This document shows, piece after piece, positions 27,699 to 36,759 of a stretch of 64,000 bases of DNA. The DNA comes from Agrobacterium tumefaciens. GTDB lineage: Bacteria > Pseudomonadota > Alphaproteobacteria > Rhizobiales > Rhizobiaceae. Both the position numbers and the translations under genes were made by a program. The DNA is taken from positions 1,112,501-1,176,500 of the forward strand of contig NZ_CP072309.1 in NCBI RefSeq assembly GCF_017726655.1, in the 5' to 3' direction. Below the pieces are notes generated by a model. The model had not been told where the DNA came from and made no database searches. It worked only from the letters and a program-made list of their open reading frames with translations. Each line of letters starts with the position of its first letter. Position 1 is the first letter of the stretch.

Positions 27699-27739
27699 AT
27701 TGCCGGAGCCCAAAAAAAGCTTCGCCGATAAATCAGACT

Positions 27740-27764
27740 GGAACCTGTCTGTTGCTGCTCGGTT
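27740..27764 (+). promoter_or_regulatory. EcfG-type promoter of the receiver-like gene
   Basis: Exact GGAAC-N17-GTT on the plus strand, ending 128 bases before GTG 27893. It is divergent from the site at 27674. Confidence 0.75.
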
Positions 27765-27892
27765 GTGTTGCGGTGCAAGGATAGCCGGTTTAGCTGGCGT
27801 AACGATGCAGGACATAAACGCATGGGACAAAGGAAGTGATTGTCTCCTGCTTGCCGCCATGGAGCGGCTGCCGGCATAAAAAGGACATTACC

Positions 27893-28258
27893 GTGCTACG
27901 TGTCTTCAGAGGCAAGAGGCTGATGGTGGTTGAGCAGCGTAAGGTGCTGACGGCGGCGTGCCGTGAGCAGATTGCGGCCGCCGGAGCGACTGTCCTCGGT
28001 CCCGTCCCCTCGTTGCGGGCGGTACTGCGGACACTGGAAGCGGGAGACGCCGACGCCGTCATCATCGATATCAACGTCGACGTTGAAACGATGCTGCAAC
28101 TAACGACGCTTTTCGAGGCGATGGGGCTACCTTTCGTCTTTTCTTCTCCCATGTCCGCAAACCGCGCAGGTTACGTCCTCAGCGATGACAGAAAACAGCT
28201 TCGAAAAATTGCCGACGCGCTGTTCGGCCCCCCGGGAACGTCGTCAATGCTTCACTGA
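27893..28258 (+). CDS. Receiver-like (CheY-fold) protein with altered acidic site
   Basis: A 121-residue protein with receiver topology: LMVVEQRKVL, a Gly-Pro turn (TVLGPVPSL), DAVIIDINVD with Asp at the phospho-acceptor place, and LPFVFSSP. The usual E-D-E after the first strand is E-Q-R, and the C-terminal Lys is not apparent. It may therefore not be phosphorylated in the normal way. GTG 27893 has AAGGA 7 bases upstream and is the only well supported start. Its stop overlaps the convergent gene by 7 bases. It resembles the protein at 15072-15431. Confidence 0.75.
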   Translation: MLRVFRGKRLMVVEQRKVLTAACREQIAAAGATVLGPVPSLRAVLRTLEAGDADAVIIDINVDVETMLQLTTLFEAMGLPFVFSSPMSANRAGYVLSDDRKQLRKIADALFGPPGTSSMLH

Positions 28259-28566
28259 CCGTTTTTCATCACGCCTGCTTCAGGCCGAGCGGGAAGATTG
28301 TCGGTGCGGGTGGAAGGGATACTGAATTCGCGCAGGAAAACCCGCCGCATCGTTGCGAACAACTCAACATCGATGGCAAGCTCGTCATCTTGCACCGGGA
28401 AGCGTCGCAATGTGTGATTGATGGTATCTTCTACCAGTTTCACCCGCAGCCCTTCGTGCGAGGTAAAACGTACGGCCCAGCGCATCAATGTGCGCCGTAA
28501 AAGACAATTGTCGAGATTATTGTAAGAGGACACAATGGCTCTCCCGATCAGCAGGCGGGAGCACAT
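28252..28566 (-). CDS. Hypothetical protein
   Basis: A 104-residue basic protein with a helical middle (LLRRTLMRWAVRF; LVEDTINHTLRRFP) and no membrane segment. ATG 28566 has GAGGG 5 bases upstream. It converges on and overlaps the receiver-like gene by 7 bases. A TTGCCACC/GGTGGCAA inverted repeat lies 15-50 bases upstream of its start and might be an operator. I recognise no family. Confidence 0.6.
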   Translation of the reverse strand: MCSRLLIGRAIVSSYNNLDNCLLRRTLMRWAVRFTSHEGLRVKLVEDTINHTLRRFPVQDDELAIDVELFATMRRVFLREFSIPSTRTDNLPARPEAGVMKNGQ

Positions 28567-28579
28567 AGTAACCCTCAGT

Positions 28580-28613
28580 TGCCACCGCCTACGAATTCGG
28601 TTGGTGGCAATAT
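28580..28613. repeat. Inverted repeat upstream of the hypothetical gene
   Basis: TTGCCACC and GGTGGCAA are separated by about 16 bases in the intergenic region upstream of the minus-strand gene that starts at 28566. It could be a protein-binding site or an RNA hairpin in the leader. Confidence 0.4.
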
Positions 28614-28692
28614 CTAAAGGATAACATTGATCGGCGCAGAGTCCACCCCAATATGTGGGGAGTGCGAACTCTTCCGTCGCGGCTCTGACATC

Positions 28693-28893
28693 CTAAATTT
28701 TTTCGTCAGACCCCGGCGCCGCGTTACCGGCTTCTTTCTCCCTGTCGCCGGGTTGGCCGATAGGGACCGGCGGGGCACCCTCGTCCCCGTTCGTGATGAT
28801 GTCCTCATCCCGGGCTCTCGGCCGCCACGTCGATCCGCGTGTGGCTTTCGGGTCGTCAGGCTTGCCCACCGTGTTCTTGTTCAGGTCACGCAT
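28693..28893 (-). CDS. Small hydrophilic, probably disordered protein
   Basis: A 66-residue protein rich in Asp, Glu, Lys, Pro and Gly with no hydrophobic core. The second of two adjacent ATG codons (28893) has AGGAG 6 bases upstream, a better spacing than the first at 28896. An exact EcfG-type promoter ends 22 bases upstream, which argues for a real gene. Composition resembles the other small hydrophilic stress proteins here. Function unknown. Confidence 0.7.
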   Translation of the reverse strand: MRDLNKNTVGKPDDPKATRGSTWRPRARDEDIITNGDEGAPPVPIGQPGDREKEAGNAAPGSDEKI

Positions 28894-28915
28894 CATGGTC
28901 TCCTTTTGAAGGACG

Positions 28916-28940
28916 AACCATCAAATGACCTCCCGGTTCC
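28916..28940 (-). promoter_or_regulatory. EcfG-type promoter of the 66-residue protein
   Basis: Exact GGAAC-N17-GTT on the minus strand, ending 22 bases before ATG 28893, which leaves a short leader holding just the ribosome binding site. Confidence 0.82.
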
Positions 28941-29041
28941 GGTACCCTCGGGCTTAAAGCACTGCAGAGCAGACGCCGCGTGAAAGCGTTCTCGGGGTTT
29001 GTCACGGGGGCCGAGAGGCTGCAAAACTGGCCTAACAGTCG

Positions 29042-30091
29042 TCAGTTCAACCGTAAACCTGTGGCGGGATCAAAGACGTGAATATCCGACGCGGCCACGT
29101 CGACCCCGAGCACCTCGCCTACGGCTGGTCTGACCTCCGCCGGAACGGAAATGTTGATCTCGTGCCGGTCGTTTTTGAGGCAGATCAAACGTGTCTCACC
29201 GTGGAACTCATTGCGCTCAACGGTTCCGCGAAACGCCTTGGCATCGTGGTTCAGGCGGAATGATCCCGGCCTGATCCCGACGGTGACCTCACCAGAGCGC
29301 AGACCCGCCGGGGCTGCAAACGTGACGAGATCGTCGCCGACGCCCTCAGCCGTCATCTGCAATTGCAGGAAATTCATGTTCGGCGTGCCGATGAAGCCTG
29401 CGGCAAATATGGTTCGGGGTGTCTGGTAAATCTCTTCGGGCGTGCCCATCTGCTCGATCCGACCATCTTTCATGAGCACGATACGGTCGGCAAGCGTCAT
29501 GGCTTCGAGCTGATCATGAGTGACGTAGATGCTCGTCGTTCTCAGGTCCTTGTGTAGCCGTGCGATCTCAACACGCAGACTACCGCGCAGCTTGGCGTCG
29601 AGGTTCGAAAGCGGTTCATCGAACAGAAAGACCTCTGGCGTCTTGATCATGGCGCGGGCAATCGCCACACGCTGCTGCTGGCCGCCAGATAGTTCGGTGG
29701 GCTTACGCGAGAGATAGACGCCAAGGCCAAGCGCATCAACCACAGGCGTCAGACGCTGATCGATTGCGGTTTTGGCAATGCCGGCCCTCTCAAGACCAAA
29801 GGTAATATTGTCCCGCACACTCATGTGAGGGTAGAGCGCATAGTTCTGAAACACCATGGCGATGCCCCGGTCGCCCGGGTCGCGGTCGTTCATCCGCGCG
29901 CCACCAATGAGAAGATCACCGCCGGAAATTTCCTCAAGCCCGGCGATCATCCGCAGCATCGTGGATTTCCCGCAGCCGGACGGACCGAGAAAGACGACGA
30001 ATTCGTGATCGTCGATCTTCAGGTCGAAATCGCGCATCACCTCAAGCGAGCCATAGACTTTCCGGATTCCCCGGCACTCGACGGTGGCCAT
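29042..30091 (-). CDS. Sugar/polyol ABC transporter ATP-binding protein (UgpC/MalK type)
   Basis: A 349-residue ATPase with Walker A GPSGCGKST (residues ~36-44), Q-loop, signature LSGGQQQR, Walker B VFLFDEP and the switch His in YVTHDQ. The C-terminal ~110 residues form the regulatory OB-fold domain of the MalK/UgpC group. ATG 30091 overlaps the dehydrogenase stop by one base (TGATG). It powers uptake by the two permeases and binding protein of the same operon. Confidence 0.93.
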   Translation of the reverse strand: MATVECRGIRKVYGSLEVMRDFDLKIDDHEFVVFLGPSGCGKSTMLRMIAGLEEISGGDLLIGGARMNDRDPGDRGIAMVFQNYALYPHMSVRDNITFGLERAGIAKTAIDQRLTPVVDALGLGVYLSRKPTELSGGQQQRVAIARAMIKTPEVFLFDEPLSNLDAKLRGSLRVEIARLHKDLRTTSIYVTHDQLEAMTLADRIVLMKDGRIEQMGTPEEIYQTPRTIFAAGFIGTPNMNFLQLQMTAEGVGDDLVTFAAPAGLRSGEVTVGIRPGSFRLNHDAKAFRGTVERNEFHGETRLICLKNDRHEINISVPAEVRPAVGEVLGVDVAASDIHVFDPATGLRLN

Positions 30092-31137
30092 CAATGCGTC
30101 TCCCCATCCAGGATGATCTGCAGCTTCACGTCTTCAGGCCTGCCTTCGGCCGCCCGCTCAAAAGCGGCGATCGACTGATCGAAGGCGTAGGTGCCGGAAA
30201 CCAGCGGCTTCAGATCAACCTTGCCCGCGGCAATCAGCGCCAGCGCACGATCAAACACATTCGCATAGCGGAAAACGGTCTCGATACGGCATTCACGGAA
30301 GCAGGCCGCTGCAAGGTCAACGGCGACCGGTTCCGGCGGCAGGCCGACGATGACCACCGTTCCGCCCGGACGCACGACCTTGAAGAGATCGCGGACCGCA
30401 GCCGGCGCGCCCGAGCATTCGAAAACGATGTCCGCTCCCCAACCTTCGGTTGCTTCATTGACGGTCTGAACGAGATCGACCTCTTTCAGATTGACCCCCG
30501 TTATGCCGCCATAGCTTTCGGCAAGCTTCAGCTTCGTGGCGGAAATATCCGAAATCAGGACCCGCGAGCAGCCGCCGGCGAGAGCGGCCAGGGCCACCAT
30601 GATGCCGATCGTGCCGCAGCCGGTCACAACTGCCGTATCGCCGGGCGTTATCTTCGCCCGGGCGGCCGCCTGCATCCCAACCGCGAATGGTTCGACCATA
30701 GCGCCTTCGGCAAAGGAGACATTATCCGGCAGTTTATAGGTGAAGCTTGCGGGATGAACTGTCTCGGGGCACAGAACGCCGTGGACGGGAGGCGTCGCCC
30801 AGAAAGTGACGGCAGGATCGACGTTGTAGAGGCCGAGGCGGGAGGCGCGCGATTTCGGATCGGGGATACCCGGCTCCATGCAAACCCGGTCGCCCGGCTT
30901 CAGATGGGTGACACTGGCACCGGTCTCGATGACGGTGCCGGCCGCCTCGTGACCGAGAACCATGGGCTCGTTGACGACGAAGTCACCGATGCGTCCATGA
31001 GTGTAATAATGCACGTCGCTGCCGCAGACGCCGACAGTATGGAGACGAATGCGAACGTCATCCGGCCCCATTTCATGGGAAATTTCGATGTCGCGCAGGG
31101 AAAGTTCGCCGACACGTTCGAGGACAAGTGCTTTCAT
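30091..31137 (-). CDS. Xylitol/sorbitol-type dehydrogenase (MDR family)
   Basis: A 348-residue NAD(P)-dependent alcohol dehydrogenase. Catalytic-zinc residues appear in [10 protein letters not shown] and GHEAAG, with Glu in CMEPGIP, and the Rossmann motif is GCGTIGIM. The lobe that normally carries four structural-zinc Cys reads [13 protein letters not shown] and has none, as in a group of bacterial xylitol dehydrogenases/D-xylulose reductases. It is the fourth gene of the transporter operon, so it probably oxidises the imported polyol to a ketose. No kinase gene is present nearby. Confidence 0.87.
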   Translation of the reverse strand: MKALVLERVGELSLRDIEISHEMGPDDVRIRLHTVGVCGSDVHYYTHGRIGDFVVNEPMVLGHEAAGTVIETGASVTHLKPGDRVCMEPGIPDPKSRASRLGLYNVDPAVTFWATPPVHGVLCPETVHPASFTYKLPDNVSFAEGAMVEPFAVGMQAAARAKITPGDTAVVTGCGTIGIMVALAALAGGCSRVLISDISATKLKLAESYGGITGVNLKEVDLVQTVNEATEGWGADIVFECSGAPAAVRDLFKVVRPGGTVVIVGLPPEPVAVDLAAACFRECRIETVFRYANVFDRALALIAAGKVDLKPLVSGTYAFDQSIAAFERAAEGRPEDVKLQIILDGETH

Positions 31138-31144
31138 GGGTCAG

Positions 31145-31963
31145 TCAACCTTGATCAGTTTTTTTGGAGAATGCAGCATTGAGGCCACCGGCAAGCACGC
31201 CGAGCAGGATCAGCGGCGGCAGCGATAGAAGCACCACGGCGGCGTTGAGAATGCCCCAGGGAACGTTCATGCCAAGCTGCGACATTTCGGACGCGATGAT
31301 CGGCAGGGTCTTTGCCTTCGAGGTCGTCAACATCATGGCGAGAAGGAACTCGTTCCAGACGAGGACAAAGGAGAAGGCGATGGCACCAAAGACCTGGAAA
31401 CGGGCAATTGGCAGGGCGATGCGGAAGAAGGTCGCATAAGGGCCAAGTCCGTCCACCCTGGCAGCTTCTTCGACGTGGTGGCTGACGCGCTCGAAAGCCG
31501 GGACGGAAAGCCAGATGGTGATCGACGCCGTCACGATGAGATAGGTCACGATCAGGGACAGTCGCGTGTCGTAGAGATCGAGGCCGAGCCAGATGACCAG
31601 CATGGGAATGGCGATGGCAACGGGCGGCAGGAAGCGGAGCGACAGCACGAAGAACTGCGCTTCCGCCGTGATCCTGTTCTTGAACCGGGCGATCACATAG
31701 GCGGCGGGCACACCGAGGACAGCCCCCAGGACGACCGCGCTCGAGCAGATGATCAAGGAATTTGTGAGCGCGCGTGCGACCGATCGGCGGTTCACCACGT
31801 AACTCATATTCTCGAGAACAGGCTGGAAGACGAGCTTCGGAGTCGATACCAGCAGGTCGGCATTGGTCTTGAAAGCGTTAAGCAGCGTCCATAGCAGCGG
31901 CAGCACGACGAGCGCGGCGGCAAGGACAAGCAAGAGCCTGAGCAGGAAGGTGGAAATCTTCAT
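31145..31963 (-). CDS. ABC transporter permease (MalG type)
   Basis: A 272-residue inner-membrane permease with six predicted helices and the EAA loop (HHVEEAARVDGLGPYATFFRIALP) that contacts the ATPase. The start overlaps the other permease gene's stop by 4 bases. It forms the carbohydrate channel with the MalF-type partner. Confidence 0.92.
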   Translation of the reverse strand: MKISTFLLRLLLVLAAALVVLPLLWTLLNAFKTNADLLVSTPKLVFQPVLENMSYVVNRRSVARALTNSLIICSSAVVLGAVLGVPAAYVIARFKNRITAEAQFFVLSLRFLPPVAIAIPMLVIWLGLDLYDTRLSLIVTYLIVTASITIWLSVPAFERVSHHVEEAARVDGLGPYATFFRIALPIARFQVFGAIAFSFVLVWNEFLLAMMLTTSKAKTLPIIASEMSQLGMNVPWGILNAAVVLLSLPPLILLGVLAGGLNAAFSKKTDQG

Positions 31964-32823
31964 CGATTCAGCCTCTTCCAGGTGAAGGTAAAGGTGACGA
32001 TGGTCAGGACCATCATGATGACGGCCATGGAGGAGGCGTACGAAATCTTGCCGGCTTCGATAAATCCCTGGGAATAGGCGTACATGTCCAGCGTCTCGGT
32101 CGAGATGCCGGGACCACCGCGGGTCATGACATAGACGAGGTCGAAAGAGCGCAGGCTTTCGATCGCCTTGACAAGCAGCAGGCTGATCAAGGGTGCCTTT
32201 AGCATCGGCAGCGTGACAAAGCGGTGAATTTCGAAGCGGGTCGCTTTATCGATGCGTGCGGCTTCCAGCGGCTGTGGCGGCAGGGATTCCAGAAGCTTCA
32301 GGATGATCACGGCGAAGAAAAGGCCCCACTGCCAGACGTCTACGAAGGCAACGGCAAGGAGTGCGCCAAGCGGCGTCGACAGGATATCGGGCGTGATGCC
32401 GGTGAGTTCCCTGACCGGCCATGTCAAGGCGCCGTAGAGCGGATGGAAGGCGAACTTCCAGACGAAAGCGGCGCAGACGCGTGGCAAAAGAACCGGGATG
32501 ATGAAGAGCACGCAGAGCACGTTGCGCATGCGCGGGCTTGCGGCCTCGAACATCGCAATCCCGAGTGCAAGCCCGGTAACCATGGTCAATGAAACGCTGA
32601 TGATCTCCCACTTGAAGGACACCCATAGCGCATTCAGGAAACGGGAATCTGAAAACAGCGCCAGATAATTGGCAAACCAGACATAGTCCGCGTCGGGCGC
32701 AGACAGCGTGCGGTTTTGCAGGGAGATATTGATGGCGTAGACCGTCGGCACGAGCGCCAGAACGATCAGGATACCCAGAGTGGGTCCAAGAAAGACGTAA
32801 GGCAGCGAGCGGCCGCGGCGCAT
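31960..32823 (-). CDS. ABC transporter permease (MalF type)
   Basis: A 287-residue permease with six helices and an EAA-like loop (LEAARIDKATRFEIHRFVTLP). ATG 32823 has GAGGATC about 7 bases upstream and is preferred to the longer frame from 32859. Partner of the preceding MalG-type permease. Confidence 0.92.
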   Translation of the reverse strand: MRRGRSLPYVFLGPTLGILIVLALVPTVYAINISLQNRTLSAPDADYVWFANYLALFSDSRFLNALWVSFKWEIISVSLTMVTGLALGIAMFEAASPRMRNVLCVLFIIPVLLPRVCAAFVWKFAFHPLYGALTWPVRELTGITPDILSTPLGALLAVAFVDVWQWGLFFAVIILKLLESLPPQPLEAARIDKATRFEIHRFVTLPMLKAPLISLLLVKAIESLRSFDLVYVMTRGGPGISTETLDMYAYSQGFIEAGKISYASSMAVIMMVLTIVTFTFTWKRLNR

Positions 32824-32890
32824 GGCAGATCCTCGGGTGGGAAAAAGGGGGCGCGTCACCAGACGCGCCCCTCAGACGGCTTGGGAGGCG

Positions 32891-34141
32891 TCAGAGTTTG
32901 GCGGCGAAAGCTTCAAGTTCGTTGAGCGTCGCCTTGATATCGGTACGGCTGCCGGTGATCAGCTCTTCCAGCATGATACCCCACTGGTTGCCCAGTTCCT
33001 GCCAGCGTGCATCCTGCCAGAAGGTAACGGTGGTCTTTTCGCCGGTCGCCGCCATCGCATCGGCAAGATTCTGGCCGAAGGTCTTGGCGTATTCCGGGCT
33101 CTGATAGGTGCTTGTACGCGTCAACTCCCCCGGCTGACCGGCGGCGAGGCGGCGTGCCTCCTGTTCCTTGGATGTCGCCCAGGCAACGAAGAGGCCGGCG
33201 CAGGCCTTATCCTCATCCGTCTTGTTGGCCTTGGAAGCGATTGCAAAACCATGGGCGTAACCAGCGCCCGGCAGCGGCGACGGTGGAACCGAGAAGGCGA
33301 CCTTGTCTGCAACCTGGCTCTGCGCCTTATCGACCGACATGCCACCGAGTGGCGCAGATTCGATGATGATCGCCACCTTGCCGGAGCGGAAAGCGCCGGT
33401 GGACTCATCCCAGGAGCCCGTTTGGGTGCCCGGTGCGGAGTATTTGAACAGTTCGAGGTAGGTTTCGGTCGCCTTTACGGCTGCATCGGAATTGAAGGCC
33501 GGTTTGCCATCCTTGAACCACTCGCCGCCATTTGCCTTGAAGAAGGGCATCCAGCGCCAGACATTGGCGCCTGAACCGCGCTGTCCGCGCAGGGCGGTGC
33601 CGTAAACACCATTTGCCGGATCATGCAGCTTCTTCACCGCGGCGAAATAGTCGTCCCAAGTCTCCGGCGGGCTGATGCCTGCCTTCTCCAACAGATCGGT
33701 GCGATAGACCATCAGGTCGCCGCCGCCCTGTACCGGTGCAAACCACTCCTTGCCATCATAGGTCGCAGCAGCGCGCATGCCGGCGTCGAAATCTTTGTAA
33801 TCGTATTCTGCCGGGTAAAAGCCTTCGAGCGGAACGATCCACTTCGACGACGCAAAAAGGGCAAGATTGGCCTCGTCGACGTAATAGACGTTAAAGCTCC
33901 CGACCGTCGAGGCGTCAGCCTGTGACTTTGCGCGGCGATCGTTCTCGTTGAGATAGCTGATCTCGAAACCAGCGCCCGAGAGTTCTTCAAACTCATCGAC
34001 GTATTTTTCGAGAAGTGTCAGTCCGTCGCGTGGCTGCGCCAGCACACGCACGTCGCTGGTGCATTGTGCGGCGGCAAACGCGTTGGATGCGGCAAAGATG
34101 GCGATAACCGCGCAGCCGGCGCGGAGTGCGTTCAGTGTCAT
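32891..34141 (-). CDS. Extracellular solute-binding protein of the polyol-type ABC transporter
   Basis: A 416-residue family 1 solute-binding protein with a cleavable signal peptide (AVIAIFAASNAFAAAQC). The mature part has the expected closed-cleft motifs (SFNVYYVDEANLALFASSKW; GAFRSGKVAIIIES). ATG 34141 has AAGGAGG 6-7 bases upstream. As first gene of the operon it is made in excess over the membrane parts, which fits its role in delivering substrate in the periplasm. The dehydrogenase in the operon suggests a sugar alcohol as substrate. Confidence 0.92.
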   Translation of the reverse strand: MTLNALRAGCAVIAIFAASNAFAAAQCTSDVRVLAQPRDGLTLLEKYVDEFEELSGAGFEISYLNENDRRAKSQADASTVGSFNVYYVDEANLALFASSKWIVPLEGFYPAEYDYKDFDAGMRAAATYDGKEWFAPVQGGGDLMVYRTDLLEKAGISPPETWDDYFAAVKKLHDPANGVYGTALRGQRGSGANVWRWMPFFKANGGEWFKDGKPAFNSDAAVKATETYLELFKYSAPGTQTGSWDESTGAFRSGKVAIIIESAPLGGMSVDKAQSQVADKVAFSVPPSPLPGAGYAHGFAIASKANKTDEDKACAGLFVAWATSKEQEARRLAAGQPGELTRTSTYQSPEYAKTFGQNLADAMAATGEKTTVTFWQDARWQELGNQWGIMLEELITGSRTDIKATLNELEAFAAKL

Positions 34142-34276
34142 GATGTCCTCCCTTGGTGGCAACTCCCGTGCCATCGACCGGGCCAGATTTGCGCAAGCGA
34201 GACGCGTAAACTAGTTGGCGTCAATCACAGAACTGGTATTATCTTGATATTTGTGCGCCATAACATGAGCAGATGA

Positions 34277-35209
34277 ATGCGTATTGCATCGGACTTTCCG
34301 CAATCGGTCTCCGAGACCTTCTCCGCCACACGCGAACAGATCGTTCTGCCAGGAGGGGCGTCCTATCTGATCCGCAGGGACGACTACCCCAATCCGATCT
34401 GCATCTGGAACTACCACCCAGAATGGGAAATCCACTTCATTCCTGATGCTACAGGCTTTGCCTATGTAGGGGATTACATCGGGCCGTTCCGCCCGCGGCA
34501 TCTGGTGCTCACGGGGACGAACCTTCCCCATAACTGGATTACGCCGGGCGCGCCCCCGTTGCCCGGTCGAGACATGGTTCTGCAGTTTGATGCGGATGCG
34601 CTGATCGGTATCCGCGCGGTCTGTCCGGAGTTTGATGTCCTTCACCGGCTCAAACCTCTGGCACAGCGTGGCATCGAGGTTCTGGGCGAAGACGCTCTCT
34701 CGATCGGTGCCAAAATCCTAAAATTGCACGCGGTAGGACACCGCGGCGGGCTTGGGCTTTTTCTGGAAATCCTCGAAGATATCGAGGCAGCCGCCGACAA
34801 ACGCTTGCTCGCAAGCGAACATTTCATATCCGTCTATAACCAGGTGTCTGACCGCAGGCATCGCAGGATCGATCAGGCGATCCAGATCCTCCAATCGAAC
34901 CCGGCCGCCCAGATGCAGGAAGTGGCCGAGCTGGTTGGCTTCGAGCCCTCGGCATTCTCCCGCGCCTTCCGACGCCTGACCGGCATGAACTTCTCCGACT
35001 ACAGCCGATCGGTTCGCGTCTGGCGGGCGCGAACCCTGCTTGCCGAGACGGAGACATCCATTACCGATATCTGTTTCGAGGCGGGCTTCAACAACCTGTC
35101 GAACTTCAATCGTTACTTTCGACTGGAGATGGGGCTTACCCCCAGGGCTTACAGAAAGGCGGCGCGCATCAGGGCGAAATCCGTCATCGCGGGACCGTCA
35201 GCGAAATAG
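34277..35209 (+). CDS. AraC-family transcriptional regulator of the transporter operon
   Basis: A 310-residue protein with an N-terminal cupin-like sensing domain (HPEWEIHFIPDATGFAYVGD) and two C-terminal helix-turn-helix units (MQEVAELVGFEPSAFSRAFRRLTG; ITDICFEAGFNNLSNFNRYF). Divergent from the solute-binding-protein gene, with 135 bases between starts, the usual arrangement for a regulator activated by the transported sugar. Confidence 0.9.
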   Translation: MRIASDFPQSVSETFSATREQIVLPGGASYLIRRDDYPNPICIWNYHPEWEIHFIPDATGFAYVGDYIGPFRPRHLVLTGTNLPHNWITPGAPPLPGRDMVLQFDADALIGIRAVCPEFDVLHRLKPLAQRGIEVLGEDALSIGAKILKLHAVGHRGGLGLFLEILEDIEAAADKRLLASEHFISVYNQVSDRRHRRIDQAIQILQSNPAAQMQEVAELVGFEPSAFSRAFRRLTGMNFSDYSRSVRVWRARTLLAETETSITDICFEAGFNNLSNFNRYFRLEMGLTPRAYRKAARIRAKSVIAGPSAK

Positions 35210-35361
35210 GGTTTGTCGCTGACCTGATTGGGTCCGCATGTGCAACGCTTTTGACGCCGATGCGTTCTATGGCGCCAGCGTTCGTCCTTGATCGCTGTCG
35301 GGGTATACCGCGACGGCGGGCGGATACCTGGGCCTATGGACGCCATCAAAAGGAGGAGTTC

Positions 35362-35892
35362 ATGCAGACGGGTATCAAAAAGCTGGCCGGAGCGTTAACG
35401 CTTGCTGTTGCGCTATCGGCCCAATCCGCCGTCGCCGCCAGCCCGAAGCCGGTTCCGGTGGGGATTGATCACTACCGCGGTACGTGGCTTGAGATCGGCC
35501 GCATGCCCATGCTGCTGACGGACGGCTGCGTCGCCGGCTACTCGACCTACCGGCAGGGTAGCGCTGCAAACGAGGTCATGGTGGAGGACGGCTGCCGGGT
35601 AGGCACTCCGCAGGGCCGGCTGAAAACCATCAAGGGTGTCGGCAAGATCGAGGACTTTGGCTCCGCAAATGCCAGGATGCGGGTGCGTTATCCGCTTCTC
35701 ATCACGTTTAACTATTGGGTTCTGTACAAATCCCCGGACAAATCCTGGTTCATCAGCGCCAACCCCTCCACTGACGACGTGTGGATTTATGCGCGTGGCA
35801 TACCCTCCAAAGCGAAACTCCAGGGAATGATCGCGAAAACGCGCGAGCTGGGCTATGACGTCAGCAAGCTTGAGTTTCCCGCTCAACGCTGA
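35362..35892 (+). CDS. Lipocalin-like periplasmic protein
   Basis: A 176-residue protein with a signal peptide (residues 1-~26) and the lipocalin opening motif HYRGTWLEIGRMP (usual G-T-W-Y-E-I-A-R), then a six-to-eight-strand pattern and NYWVLYKSPDKSWFISANP, which matches the Blc family's second conserved region. It probably binds lipids or other hydrophobic ligands. ATG 35362 has AAAGGAGGAG about 7 bases upstream. It is followed 12 bases later by an SDR gene. Confidence 0.85.
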   Translation: MQTGIKKLAGALTLAVALSAQSAVAASPKPVPVGIDHYRGTWLEIGRMPMLLTDGCVAGYSTYRQGSAANEVMVEDGCRVGTPQGRLKTIKGVGKIEDFGSANARMRVRYPLLITFNYWVLYKSPDKSWFISANPSTDDVWIYARGIPSKAKLQGMIAKTRELGYDVSKLEFPAQR

Positions 35893-35904
35893 AGGGGTAT
35901 ATCG

Positions 35905-36606
35905 ATGCTGCATTCCCTAGCGGACGGCTACAGGGCGATCGTGATAGGCGCATCCGGCGGCGTCGGAGGGGCCTTGATGTCCCTCCTTGAAGCCGATGCT
36001 TGCTGCGCGGTTGCCCTGCCGCTCTCCCGCAGCAAGGACGATCTGGACATTACCGATGAGACGAGCGTCGCCGCGGCCGCGAGCCGTCTCGGCGACCAGC
36101 GCGGGTCCTTCGATCTGATTTTCAACGCGACCGGCGCCTTGACGATTGACGGCGTTGGCCCTGAAAAGTCGATCAAGGCAATCGACCCTTTGCAGATGGC
36201 CAAACAGTTTGCCGTGAATGCTATCGGACCAGCCCTGCTGTTGAAACATTTCGCGCCGCTTTTGAAGCGCGAAGAAAAATGCGTTTTTGCCTCGCTGTCC
36301 GCACGCGTCGGCTCGATCGGAGACAACCGATTGGGCGGGTGGATCTCTTACAGGGCATCTAAGGCGGCCCAGAACCAAATCATAAGAACGGCAGCAATCG
36401 AGATCGGGCGCACCAATCCACGGTCTATTGTCGTGGCGCTTCATCCCGGAACGGTCGCGACTGATTTGTCGCAGCCGTTTTCAAAGGGAAAGGATCGGTT
36501 CGAGCCGGAAGAGTCTGCCGCGCGCCTCCTCCAGACGATAGACGCCCTCACGCCAGAGCAGACCGGTCAGTTCTTTGCCTATGACGGCTCAAGAATCGAA
36601 TGGTAG
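35905..36606 (+). CDS. Short-chain dehydrogenase/reductase (C-factor-like)
   Basis: A 233-residue SDR with the cofactor motif GASGGVGGAL (residues ~15-24) and active-site Y-x-x-x-K in SYRASKAA. The sequence resembles cell-signalling C-factor (CsgA)-like SDRs of alphaproteobacteria. ATG 35905 follows the lipocalin gene by 12 bases, so they are probably co-transcribed. The substrate is unknown. Confidence 0.87.
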   Translation: MLHSLADGYRAIVIGASGGVGGALMSLLEADACCAVALPLSRSKDDLDITDETSVAAAASRLGDQRGSFDLIFNATGALTIDGVGPEKSIKAIDPLQMAKQFAVNAIGPALLLKHFAPLLKREEKCVFASLSARVGSIGDNRLGGWISYRASKAAQNQIIRTAAIEIGRTNPRSIVVALHPGTVATDLSQPFSKGKDRFEPEESAARLLQTIDALTPEQTGQFFAYDGSRIEW

Positions 36607-36650
36607 TTTTCGATCTCGCAAAACGATTTTAACGGCTAGTTATCATGTCC

Positions 36651-36677
36651 TGAAACTTTTCTGTCAGTCCTTTCGTC
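36651..36677 (+). promoter_or_regulatory. Second-class ECF promoter (TGAAAC-N17-CGTC) before the fasciclin gene
   Basis: TGTCCTGAAAC (36646-36656) then 17 bases and CGTC (36674-36677). The same 11 bases and spacing, with CGCC instead of CGTC, are found upstream of the DUF4394 gene. The -10 lies 82 bases from ATG 36760. The neighbouring ECF sigma factor is the natural candidate. Confidence 0.65.
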
Positions 36678-36759
36678 TTTTGTCTCGCTCCAATGAAGGA
36701 GTGTTAGCCCGAGGAGGCGCGCAATCCGCGTCGGGGCAATTGAACAAGAGGACGTTACG

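Noticed and set aside
30094..31182. 362-residue plus-strand frame opposite the xylitol-type dehydrogenase
   Set aside because: Antisense shadow of a gene with complete catalytic motifs.
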